Of a stretch of 54,686 nucleotides of DNA, positions 1-6,942 are shown piece by piece. The notes under the pieces were generated by a model. It saw only the letters and a list, made by a program, of their open reading frames with translations, was not told where the DNA came from and searched no databases. Source of the DNA: a virus; the IMG/VR virus record IMGVR_UViG_3300020469_000060, positions 1-54,686 of that record, one strand, 5' to 3'. The number at the start of each line of letters is the position of its first letter. Position 1 is the stretch's first letter. Position numbers and translations under genes: made by a program.

Positions 1-362
1 TGCTCAAACCATTTTTGCTGGTCGTTAGCAGATGCACTTTGGTCTAGCAGTTCATTATCTCTCCAAACCTTAAAGATATTTGGTTTGATACCACGAACAA
101 CTTTCCATTCAACATTACCTACAGTAAATTCAACTTCAACAAGACAGTCTTTCTCGTTAGTTGCATTGATTAGTTGTGGTTTATTAATTTTACGAAAAGG
201 TTTACCAAATAACGAAAATGTAAGCGCATCTAAAATAGTAGATTTACCTGCACCATTAGTGCCAATAATTAAATTTGTATTATTTTGAGTAAGACTAACT
301 TCAGTAAATTGATTTCCAGTAGAAAGAAAGTTTTTCCATCTAATAGTTTTAAATAAGATCAT
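1..362 (-). CDS. 46: gp46 recombination endonuclease subunit, N-terminal part (cut by window edge)
   Basis: This is the first 120 codons of the SbcC/Rad50-type ATPase that pairs with gp47 to resect DNA ends in T4-type recombination-dependent replication and host DNA breakdown. Reading leftward from the ATG at 362, the protein opens MILFKTIRWKNFLSTG and has a Walker A motif, GTNGAGKST, at residues 34-42. The following LDALTFSLFGKPF matches the T4 gp46 segment LEAITFGLFGKPF. The start overlaps the 3' end of the preceding small gene by 14 bases, so the genes are probably translationally coupled. No clear Shine-Dalgarno is visible. The gene runs off the left edge, so the coiled coil, zinc hook and Walker B are not in the window. 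The family assignment is secure. Confidence 0.93.
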   Translation of the reverse strand, partial: MILFKTIRWKNFLSTGNQFTEVSLTQNNTNLIIGTNGAGKSTILDALTFSLFGKPFRKINKPQLINATNEKDCLVEVEFTVGNVEWKVVRGIKPNIFKVWRDNELLDQSASANDQQKWFE

Positions 363-621
363 GCTCAGTATCAGGGGGAATCACAATGTCATTGGGAGTA
401 ATAAGTGTGTAACTATAATTATGCAGTACACAAGTTTCAATCATAGCTTCGTTATCAACTTCAATAACGTGCATTTCTGGACTGCCAGAGTTCTCTAGCA
501 TCATAGCATATCGAGATGCATCGTCTTCTTCTTGAAAGATATAGAGAATATCTGTTCCGTCTTTGTTAGCAACAGAGTATGCCCCTTCAGTTTCCTTTCC
601 TAAAATCGTTAAAATAAACAT
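349..621 (-). CDS. DUF3110-like small protein between genes 47 and 46
   Basis: A 90-aa acidic protein starting MFILTILGKETEGAYSV, with a central segment FQEEDDASRYAMMLE. That segment resembles the cyanobacterial DUF3110 family (short proteins with an EqEDDAtRYa-type motif), whose function is unknown. The resemblance is from memory. The gene follows the gp47 stop almost directly and overlaps the gp46 start by 14 bases, so it belongs to the 55-47-46 transcription unit. There are no membrane segments and no catalytic signature. The position suggests a partner or regulator of the 46/47 nuclease, which is inference only. It may instead be a host-derived protein that came to rest in a conserved phage operon. 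Confidence 0.8.
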   Translation of the reverse strand: MFILTILGKETEGAYSVANKDGTDILYIFQEEDDASRYAMMLENSGSPEMHVIEVDNEAMIETCVLHNYSYTLITPNDIVIPPDTEHDLI

Positions 622-1670
622 TACACCATTTCACATGCCTCTTGATACGTATCTCTGATAATGTTTTGTATCTTTGATTTATCAAGATTTATTTCTGCCT
701 CCTCAATATATCTATCCAGGATTGAAAGAGTATCTTCAGACTCCATAGCAGAAAATTCTTTATCATCATACCACCCACCAAAGTCATAATTTTCTACGAT
801 CTTTAGTTCGGCAACACCTACAGAATATAGTTTATCAATAACCTTCTCAAATTCTTTGATTCTTGGTTTGCTTCTAACAATAACTTTTACAATTTTATTT
901 TCATATGGAGTAACATCTACCATTTGATGGGACTCGTCATCGTAATACAAATTGTAGAACATCCGATATGGATTATTAATCGGAGTCAATTCTCTAGTAT
1001 CCGTATCAAAGATGTGAAAACCTCTAGAGTCATTTACATCATTCCAGAACATTTCATAAGGATTACCAAGATATGAAATCTTGCCATCAGAAGAACGTGT
1101 ATGATAGTGACCACTGTATACCGTAGAGAACTTAGAGAAGACTTCTTTATCCATACCGTGGTCCATCACCACATTCTTGTGTGCCCTAAACCCACTGAGT
1201 TCAAGATGACCCATAGCACAGTCATACTTAGTCTTATTAAGTACTTTTAAAGTATCTTTTTCGTTCTCATCATTAATCCAAGGAACAAATACTACTCCTA
1301 GTTTGTCAAGTTTAACTTCTGTTGGTTCAGAGTATATAATAACATTTTCATATTCGCGAAGTAGTAAGTCAACTGCATTAACATTATTAGTGTTTTTATA
1401 GTATGCAGTATGATTACCAACAATAGTATGAACAGTAACTCCCATATCCTGGAGTCTGTCATAGTAATTATTCTTTGCCCAAGAGAGTGCCGAAAAATCA
1501 ATACCTTTACGACTATCAAATGTATCACCCATATCTACAATAGTAGTAATACCCTCTTCCTCAATGGTGGGGAAAAAGACATCATTGTAGAACTTTAGAA
1601 AATAGTCGTGAAACAGTTTAGAGTTCTTACGGGCACCAAAGTGCTGATCGGTAATGATCGCAATTCTCAT
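621..1670 (-). CDS. 47: gp47 recombination endonuclease subunit (Mre11/SbcD-like)
   Basis: A 349-aa metallophosphoesterase that forms the nuclease half of the gp46/gp47 complex, which processes double-strand ends for phage recombination and replication. The calcineurin-like metal-binding motifs are in order: D8-x-H10, G48-D49-x-x-D52, G85-N86-H87, G154-H155 and G187-H-Y-H190. The size is close to T4 gp47 (339 aa). The ATG at 1670 overlaps the gp55 stop as ATGA, a sign of translational coupling, and the stop is followed at once by the DUF3110-like gene. All five motif blocks are intact, so the enzyme should be active. Confidence 0.96.
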   Translation of the reverse strand: MRIAIITDQHFGARKNSKLFHDYFLKFYNDVFFPTIEEEGITTIVDMGDTFDSRKGIDFSALSWAKNNYYDRLQDMGVTVHTIVGNHTAYYKNTNNVNAVDLLLREYENVIIYSEPTEVKLDKLGVVFVPWINDENEKDTLKVLNKTKYDCAMGHLELSGFRAHKNVVMDHGMDKEVFSKFSTVYSGHYHTRSSDGKISYLGNPYEMFWNDVNDSRGFHIFDTDTRELTPINNPYRMFYNLYYDDESHQMVDVTPYENKIVKVIVRSKPRIKEFEKVIDKLYSVGVAELKIVENYDFGGWYDDKEFSAMESEDTLSILDRYIEEAEINLDKSKIQNIIRDTYQEACEMV

Positions 1671-2191
1671 TGATAACGGAGTTTACTATGGACAGCATCT
1701 TTGATGCTATTATAGTCGCTGTAGTTCGATCCGTCAAGGGTGTTGTTGTCGTCAAAAACCTCACTATACTCTGAGCGTTCGATAATTTTATTTTTAATAT
1801 CTAACTGTCTTTTCTCTCGCTGAATACGACGCAGAAAAGCGTAATGAATAATCTGAGTGAAATACGCAAAAGGGTTCTGTGATTTTTCTGGATTAAAGTT
1901 ATGGATATATTGTACGCAATTCTCAATACCGTCAGAAATCATATCTTCTTTAAACATATAGTTTACGAAGTTTGGTTTAAACGATAGATGATTAGCAATC
2001 TTTAAGAAGCACTCTCCAATATATCGTGGGATGCAAGGTTTAGTTTCCCACCTCTGTGACCTATCTTGTTTAGTAGGTTCTCTGCCGTACAAAGCAATAA
2101 AAGTTCTCTCAACTTCACTACGATACTCAATGAGTGCCGCAAGGAATTCTTTATTGTTAACGTAATGCTCTGACCTTTTCCTCTTGGCCAT
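1667..2191 (-). CDS. 55: gp55 late-transcription sigma factor
   Basis: This is the sigma-like factor that directs host RNA polymerase to T4-type late promoters (TATAAATA). The N-terminus SEHYVNNKEFLAAL aligns with T4 gp55 YNYVNNKELLQAI, and the segment EDMISDGIENCVQYIHNF followed by NPFAYFTQIIHYAFLRRI matches the conserved sigma-2-like core. I chose the ATG at 2191 rather than the one at 2206. It gives the same N-terminal length as T4 gp55 and has a TAGG element at a usable distance. The product is 174 aa. The C-terminus ends HSKLRYQ and lacks the LDFLYE-type clamp-binding tail of T4 gp55. The gene has its own host-type promoter at 2231-2259, and its stop overlaps the gp47 start. Confidence 0.93.
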   Translation of the reverse strand: MAKRKRSEHYVNNKEFLAALIEYRSEVERTFIALYGREPTKQDRSQRWETKPCIPRYIGECFLKIANHLSFKPNFVNYMFKEDMISDGIENCVQYIHNFNPEKSQNPFAYFTQIIHYAFLRRIQREKRQLDIKNKIIERSEYSEVFDDNNTLDGSNYSDYNSIKDAVHSKLRYQ

Positions 2192-2230
2192 CGTAGTGCC
2201 TACCATAAGTTTTCATCATAATATGTATAT

Positions 2231-2259
2231 ATTATATCATCAATACAAACACTTGACAA
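2231..2259 (-). promoter_or_regulatory. sigma-70 promoter of gene 55
   Basis: On the minus strand the -35 is TTGTCA (2254-2259), the spacer is 17 bp and the -10 is a perfect TATAAT (2231-2236). The expected start is near 2224, some 30 bases ahead of the gp55 ATG. This is the best host-type promoter in the left part of the window, and no late motif is present in this gap. Confidence 0.8.
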
Positions 2260-2313
2260 GTATCTAAACCATGTGTAGAATACCTTTGTTGGGTTTGAAG
2301 AGACAGCTATAGA

Positions 2314-2739
2314 TTACTTAGATTCTTTAGGATCTTTATTAGAATTTTTATATATTTTCTCTAGAACTTCTTTTGCATCTCTTACACTAGAGAGATATCC
2401 CATCTTTCTATCAATTTTAGATGAACCGTTGTTGTTATCTTTAGTACTACCGGTTCTAACATATTCTTGATACATCATTATAATTTCTATATCAGATGAT
2501 TCTGATAGAGTAAGAACATCATCCAATCTAATTATAAACATATCTTCAGATGTAGTCTTTAACCATGGTTCTATTTTATAACCAACTACATTATCTGTTT
2601 TAGATTTAATTTCTTTTACATTAATTGGATTAGAAACTATTAGCATAGTTCTATCTTGCTCTTCTGAGGCTGCTACTTTAGCAAATATTTCTTCTCCACT
2701 TCTAAGTTTAATAGTTGCGTAAAAATCTTCTTCTATCAT
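2314..2739 (-). CDS. conserved hypothetical, Sm-like beta-rich protein downstream of uvsW
   Basis: A 141-aa protein. Residues 1-80 alternate short strands (FYATIKLRSGEEIFAKV, then GYKIEPWLKTT, then MFIIRLDDVLTLSES), which suggests a small Sm/LSM-type barrel. The C-terminal 40 residues are polar and charged (DRKMGYLSSVRDAKEVLEKIY). I recall similar proteins beside uvsW in other marine T4-like phages, but no function is known. The ATG at 2739 overlaps the uvsW stop (ATGA) and has a strong GGAGGA element 5 bases upstream. RNA binding is a guess from the fold-like pattern only. A roughly 110-base gap holding the gp55 promoter follows. Confidence 0.8.
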   Translation of the reverse strand: MIEEDFYATIKLRSGEEIFAKVAASEEQDRTMLIVSNPINVKEIKSKTDNVVGYKIEPWLKTTSEDMFIIRLDDVLTLSESSDIEIIMMYQEYVRTGSTKDNNNGSSKIDRKMGYLSSVRDAKEVLEKIYKNSNKDPKESK

Positions 2740-4217
2740 ATTCCTCCGTTGAGTTGTATGGTAACAATTTCATAATTAAACTTCTCCTCATTGTATTGTT
2801 TAATTCGTTCTATAAAATGATTAAGTGTGTAGTTTCTTCTTGTGGTAGTTGAACTGTCGTCAGCAATATCGTATAAAGTTGCTTTTAATTTGTTCTTTCC
2901 TTTTCTAAGCACCCGTCCAATGCTTTGAAGGTTTCTGATTCTGGATTTGCTAGGTGAGGCGAAGATAACATTATGGAGATTTTTAATATTGATACCTGTA
3001 GAAAAAGTTCCATAAGAAGCAACAATAATGGCATTGTTTTCTCTTTCAGTTATTTCTCTTACTAACTCTCTTTCTGTGGTATCAACTCCACCGTGGACAA
3101 AAAATACTTTTTGGTTATCTTTCTTTTGATTATTTATCTTGTCGAAAAGTACTTGACCATGTGCTTCTACTCTTGCAAATAACACAAGAGTATTGCCTTT
3201 CATATCTAATGCAAGATTGGTGATAAAGTTATTTCTTTGTTGATGAGTAATTAAATACTGAACTTCATCTTCAAATACATCAAATTTACGAGGAGGATGC
3301 TTAAGAACAATACACTGAATATCTAATTGGGATAAATGTCCTTGCCTCATCAACTCATCTGTTCTGGTCACTTTGTATGAAGGACCAAAGACTCCCTCTA
3401 ACACCCACTTATGCGTCTGTGTGCCGTCTAAAGTTCCAGTGAATCCAAATCTATACTTTGCATGATGAAGTTTGGTCATGATGTTAATTAGAGACTTAGA
3501 CTTGAATAAGTGTGCCTCATCACCAATTACCACATCATATTCTTCAAACCAAGATCTTTCTAACTTATAGATAGATTGCCAGGTAGTAATGGTTATAGGA
3601 ACATTACTATACTTTTCTCGACCAGAATAGATACGGTGACAATATGAATCAGCATCCCAACCATAGTCAAGAAAATCCTTGTGCATCTGCTCTACAAGAG
3701 ATGTCGTTGGAACAACTAAAAGAACTTTTTTCCCTTGGTTCTCGTAGTATCTTACAAGAGAATAAATCATCAAAGATTTGCCAGAAGCAGTGGGGCTTAT
3801 CAATAGCTTTCTATTGTGTTTTAAAGCACCGTATACTCCCTCAATTTGATACTTCCTGGGAGTATGAGAACAAATGGAATGCATATAATCCTTGACACCT
3901 TCATATGAGATCTCCTCATTCTCTTCATATGGGGTGCCATAAAATTTATTGTCCTCAAACGTATAAGAATAATCGTATTGCTTACAGAAACTGACAATTT
4001 TATCTAGCAGACCGACGTAGATTTGCTTGGAACGCATATCAAAGAGATGTATCTCTCCATTCCAATTTCTACCACGATACTGCGGCATAAATTTTGCATT
4101 AGGAACCTCAAACTTAAAGTGGTCTCTAAGTTCATATTCAATATGAGGTTCAGTATTAATTTTTAAAAATACTTCGTTGGACTTAGATATAACAAGATTT
4201 GCTGACGTATCGATCAC
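2736..4217 (-). CDS. uvsW: UvsW DNA/RNA helicase
   Basis: A 493-aa superfamily-2 helicase. T4 UvsW reverses forks, promotes branch migration and unwinds R-loops at origins, shutting off origin-dependent replication late in infection. The N-terminal DNA-binding domain (residues 1-110) contains FMPQYRGRNWNGEIHLFD, like T4 RFNPRFRYGNWDGRIRLLD. Walker A is PTASGKS at 142-148, Walker B is DEAH at 233-236, and motif VI is SIGRVLRKG near 430. The ending EKFNYEIVTIQL resembles the T4 C-terminus. The start is GTG at 4217; no in-frame ATG lies upstream. A late-type motif lies 21 bases upstream, in line with late expression of uvsW in T4. Confidence 0.95.
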   Translation of the reverse strand: MIDTSANLVISKSNEVFLKINTEPHIEYELRDHFKFEVPNAKFMPQYRGRNWNGEIHLFDMRSKQIYVGLLDKIVSFCKQYDYSYTFEDNKFYGTPYEENEEISYEGVKDYMHSICSHTPRKYQIEGVYGALKHNRKLLISPTASGKSLMIYSLVRYYENQGKKVLLVVPTTSLVEQMHKDFLDYGWDADSYCHRIYSGREKYSNVPITITTWQSIYKLERSWFEEYDVVIGDEAHLFKSKSLINIMTKLHHAKYRFGFTGTLDGTQTHKWVLEGVFGPSYKVTRTDELMRQGHLSQLDIQCIVLKHPPRKFDVFEDEVQYLITHQQRNNFITNLALDMKGNTLVLFARVEAHGQVLFDKINNQKKDNQKVFFVHGGVDTTERELVREITERENNAIIVASYGTFSTGINIKNLHNVIFASPSKSRIRNLQSIGRVLRKGKNKLKATLYDIADDSSTTTRRNYTLNHFIERIKQYNEEKFNYEIVTIQLNGGI

Positions 4218-4238
4218 ATAAATCCATTCATCTAATAA

Positions 4239-4246
4239 TATTTATT
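4239..4246 (-). promoter_or_regulatory. late promoter motif upstream of uvsW
   Basis: AATAAATA on the minus strand, 21 bases before the uvsW GTG. The motif overlaps the stop codon of the upstream small gene. It is a weaker match than TATAAATA. Confidence 0.5.
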
Positions 4247-4427
4247 ACATCTCTTTAAACTTATGTTCTAAAACAATTCGATAGAAATGATTCCTCATGG
4301 CAATCAAATCTTCCTGTTCAAAAGGATCACCACCTGACCATTTTTGAACTGCTTGAGATAACCCAATATGTATTATACGTATTGCTTGTATTGGTAACTC
4401 TACATTGTAATAATGGTCTTCTTCCAT
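4245..4427 (-). CDS. small conserved hypothetical between uvsY and uvsW
   Basis: A 60-aa mostly helical protein (MEEDHYYNVELPIQAIRI start; middle QKWSGGDPFEQEDLIAMR). Its ATG at 4427 overlaps the uvsY stop and its own stop lies inside the uvsW late-promoter motif, so it is packed tightly into the recombination operon. No known domain is recognised. I recall small proteins at this place in cyanophage genomes, but none with an assigned role. A function linked to UvsY or UvsW is inferred from position only. Confidence 0.75.
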   Translation of the reverse strand: MEEDHYYNVELPIQAIRIIHIGLSQAVQKWSGGDPFEQEDLIAMRNHFYRIVLEHKFKEM

Positions 4428-4864
4428 TATCCTAATCCTGCATTAAATCTCATAAATTCAATAGCGTTTTTAATTTGGTATGTTCGGTTAGTAATCTGCT
4501 TTAAAATACTCTCAATATACACTAACATAGTTTCATAGTAATCAATTTTTAGTGAAACACCTGAAAGTTTTTCATCTGCATCCAAATATTTTTGCATAGT
4601 ATCTTTATCTCTAATTTTTTTAGGAAAAGGATTTTCGATATAAATTTCTGGGTCTGATTTTCCACTAAAATATTCATAACGTTCGTGTCGAATATTCTTA
4701 CGTTGCTGCTCTGCTTTTTTTCTTAAAAGGAAGATTGTATTATATAATTCAAAATATTTTGCGTGGAGTGCTGGAATACCTAAAGACTCATTGTGCAAAT
4801 TGTCTGGGTCTATTTTAGAATCCTTTTCCCACATATCTTGAATAGATTCAAGATCAAAACTCAT
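4427..4864 (-). CDS. uvsY: UvsY recombination mediator
   Basis: A 145-aa protein that would load UvsX recombinase on single-stranded DNA covered by gp32. The diagnostic match is the central RHERYEYFSGKSDPEIYIENP, which parallels T4 UvsY KARLDYYSGRGDGDEF. The tail ITNRTYQIKNAIEFMRFNAGLG parallels T4 IKSRGFAIKHIQDMRAFEAGK. The length is near the 137 aa of T4. The ATG at 4864 overlaps the stop of the upstream tube-fold gene (ATGA). UvsX and gp32 are not in the window. Confidence 0.93.
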   Translation of the reverse strand: MSFDLESIQDMWEKDSKIDPDNLHNESLGIPALHAKYFELYNTIFLLRKKAEQQRKNIRHERYEYFSGKSDPEIYIENPFPKKIRDKDTMQKYLDADEKLSGVSLKIDYYETMLVYIESILKQITNRTYQIKNAIEFMRFNAGLG

Positions 4865-5424
4865 AAATCTTGTCCTCTGGTATTTGTTATATTATAGTTA
4901 GTATACTTGAAAGATACTTCTGCTGTAAAGTATTCTATATCAGTATCTGTAGCATCAAAGGTTAATGTTGATAATGAGTATGGAAACAGGTCCTTAAAAT
5001 TAACCTGAAACTTAGGTACGTTATTACTACTTAAAATTTGAAGAGTACCATCAGAATAAATGTTGTCACCTTGCCCATCAAAAATAGTATCGATACTGTT
5101 AGGTAAGGTTACTTGAGATTCAAAATCACTAAACTCTTTTAGACTGTCTGGAAAACCTAATCCACGAATCCATTTCTGAATTTCCATATAGTTTCCAAAA
5201 TCTTCATCAATGAGATAACGTACTGTTAAATCACCAAACTCTATTTTATCACCAGGAACTGGAACATCTTTCAGGTAAGAAGGTTGAAGAACTACTCCCA
5301 AATCCATTGAAGGAATATTTGCTTGATTGCAAAAATATGATACTTGAGGAATTCTATCAATCCTGAATATAAACCCAACAGGTGCCAAATAGTTCCTATT
5401 TTCAATGGGGGTTACATATGACAT
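4861..5424 (-). CDS. tail-tube-fold protein in the gp3 (tail terminator) position
   Basis: A 187-aa protein with the signature of the gp19/gp54 tail-tube fold: FCNQANIPSMDLGVV, then PGDKIEFGDLTVRYLIDEDFGNYMEIQKWI, then a C-terminal strand region FTAEVSFKYTNYNI. T4 gp54 has the comparable stretch SFRMDSEACNYRAMQDWV. In cyanophages the gene between 23 and uvsY is usually called gene 3 (tail completion), so this is probably the tube terminator. A tube initiator (gp54-like) is the main alternative. The sequence differs clearly from the gp19 gene at 11058-11651. The start codon is 11 bases from a CTAAATA late motif, leaving almost no leader. The stop overlaps the uvsY start. Confidence 0.75.
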   Translation of the reverse strand: MSYVTPIENRNYLAPVGFIFRIDRIPQVSYFCNQANIPSMDLGVVLQPSYLKDVPVPGDKIEFGDLTVRYLIDEDFGNYMEIQKWIRGLGFPDSLKEFSDFESQVTLPNSIDTIFDGQGDNIYSDGTLQILSSNNVPKFQVNFKDLFPYSLSTLTFDATDTDIEYFTAEVSFKYTNYNITNTRGQDL

Positions 5425-5435
5425 CGGTTTTTAGA

Positions 5436-5442
5436 TATTTAG
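5436..5442 (-). promoter_or_regulatory. late promoter motif of the tube-fold/uvsY operon
   Basis: CTAAATA on the minus strand, directly after the T-tract of the gene 23 terminator and only 11 bases before the ATG at 5424. Confidence 0.65.
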
Positions 5443-5445
5443 CAT

Positions 5446-5471
5446 AAAAAAAGAGGGTCCGAAGACCCTCT
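5446..5471 (-). terminator. intrinsic terminator of gene 23
   Basis: On the minus strand an 8-bp perfect stem (AGAGGGTC / GACCCTCT) closes a TTCG tetraloop and is followed by seven Ts (5446-5452). It lies 22 bases past the gene 23 stop and ends the virion operon. Confidence 0.95.
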
Positions 5472-5493
5472 GTTTAACTCTTGTGAGTATGAA

Positions 5494-6897
5494 TCACATG
5501 AGGTTCTTAACGCGGACGCGACGATAGTAGCGGTTAGCGTTAGTGGTGAGTGCGCCGAGACCTTGTGCGGTGCCCTGTGCGAAGGGGTTAGCAACCATGC
5601 CGTAGCGCGTCTTGAAGCCAATTTTTGGCTGGAAGGTGTTCTCTCCAACTGCACGAACCATCTGAAGAGGAACGTATGGGCAGTAGAATAGACCTGCGTC
5701 ATAAGGGGAAGAACCCTTATAACCAACGACGTAATACTGGTCAGAAGTACCAGTACCGGTGTTTGCCGAATAAGGATCGATATATACGCGATACTTACCT
5801 TGGAGAACACCTGCGAAGGTGTTGCCGGTGTCGTCAACGTTAAGGTTAGCGTTGAGTGCAGGGGTGTAATCGAGTACGCCTGCCATGGTCAGAGCGGAAG
5901 CAACGTCTGCGGAGCAGAGGATGATGTTGCCCTTTCCACGACGAGTGCGCTGTGCGATTGCGTTTGCATCGCGCTCGATTTGGAACAGAAGTCCTTTGAA
6001 CTTCTCAACAGACCAGCGACCGTTGCTGTCAACGTCGAGGTCAAACTGACCAGGAGTTGCGGTGTTGTTAACAGCACCTTGCTCAGCAGTCTTGTAGATG
6101 GTTCTGATGACTTCACGGTTGATTTCAGCAAGAATCTCTGTGGAGAGAATGTTTGCCAATTCCGCTTCAGCGTTCAGACCGTGGATTGCCTTAAGGTCTT
6201 GTGCGAGTTCTAAGGAGTACTCTGCTTTCAGTGCTCTGGACTTAGCAGTAACGGTGACCTTCTCAATCGAGAAAGCCATCTGGTTGAATTCACCTTCGGT
6301 GCCATCACCCAGTTTTTCTGCTTGGTCGGTACGCATACCCTGACCAACATCATATCCAGTCTCGGATGCAGATGCGGTTGGGTTCAAGAGACCAGGGTTG
6401 CTGCCGCTTTGTGCAGTTGTACCCATACCAACACCAACGCCGGTCATACCTGCGGTGTTGTTGAAGTCAGAATCCTGACCAGAGAATGCAGTATCTGCTT
6501 CGTCGAAGAATGCCTCTGTGCCGCTTTGTGTCTCATACTTGGAACGCATCGCGAAGATGAGTCCAGTAGGTCCAGACATAGGCTGAACACCTGCCAGGTC
6601 ATATGCGACCAGGTTAGGCATAGAGCGTCTGATCAAAGAGATCAGAACGGGGTCGAAACCTGCGGTAGGACCACCAGCTGCGGAACCGCTCTGGAATCCG
6701 TCTGCACCAGCAGACATATTAGGGCCTTCCGTCAACATTCCGCCATGCTCAAATGCGGATTGCTCTTTTAAAAATTTTTCTTGGTTTTCTAACAGGACAG
6801 CGGTGACAGCTCTACGATGATTGTCAGAGATTTTCTCGCAACCTTCGTGATTAAGAAGAGGTGCCCACTTTTCCTGCAGATGCTCGGAATGGAACAT
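5494..6897 (-). CDS. 23: gp23 major capsid protein
   Basis: A 467-aa major head protein precursor of the HK97 fold; hundreds of copies form the shell. The N-terminal propeptide (MFHSEHLQEKWAPLLNHEG) is typical of T4-like gp23. A prohead-protease site of the LxE type, LTE at residues 55-57 followed by GPN, marks the likely maturation cut. Later conserved stretches include SPYDAGLFYCPYVPLQMVRAVG and KIGFKTRYGMVANPFA. The codons are visibly richer in G/C-ending choices than in the neighbouring large genes, as expected for a very highly expressed protein. There is no late motif directly upstream, so it is probably transcribed with gene 22. A strong terminator follows. Confidence 0.98.
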   Translation of the reverse strand: MFHSEHLQEKWAPLLNHEGCEKISDNHRRAVTAVLLENQEKFLKEQSAFEHGGMLTEGPNMSAGADGFQSGSAAGGPTAGFDPVLISLIRRSMPNLVAYDLAGVQPMSGPTGLIFAMRSKYETQSGTEAFFDEADTAFSGQDSDFNNTAGMTGVGVGMGTTAQSGSNPGLLNPTASASETGYDVGQGMRTDQAEKLGDGTEGEFNQMAFSIEKVTVTAKSRALKAEYSLELAQDLKAIHGLNAEAELANILSTEILAEINREVIRTIYKTAEQGAVNNTATPGQFDLDVDSNGRWSVEKFKGLLFQIERDANAIAQRTRRGKGNIILCSADVASALTMAGVLDYTPALNANLNVDDTGNTFAGVLQGKYRVYIDPYSANTGTGTSDQYYVVGYKGSSPYDAGLFYCPYVPLQMVRAVGENTFQPKIGFKTRYGMVANPFAQGTAQGLGALTTNANRYYRRVRVKNLM

Positions 6898-6942
6898 TTG
6901 CTTTTTACCTAGTGTTTGTTTTTGTTTGAATTAATATTGAAT

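Noticed and set aside
5625-6771. Several plus-strand frames opposite gene 23
   Set aside because: They arise because gene 23 has few antisense stop codons with its G/C-ending codon use. Gp23 itself is certain.
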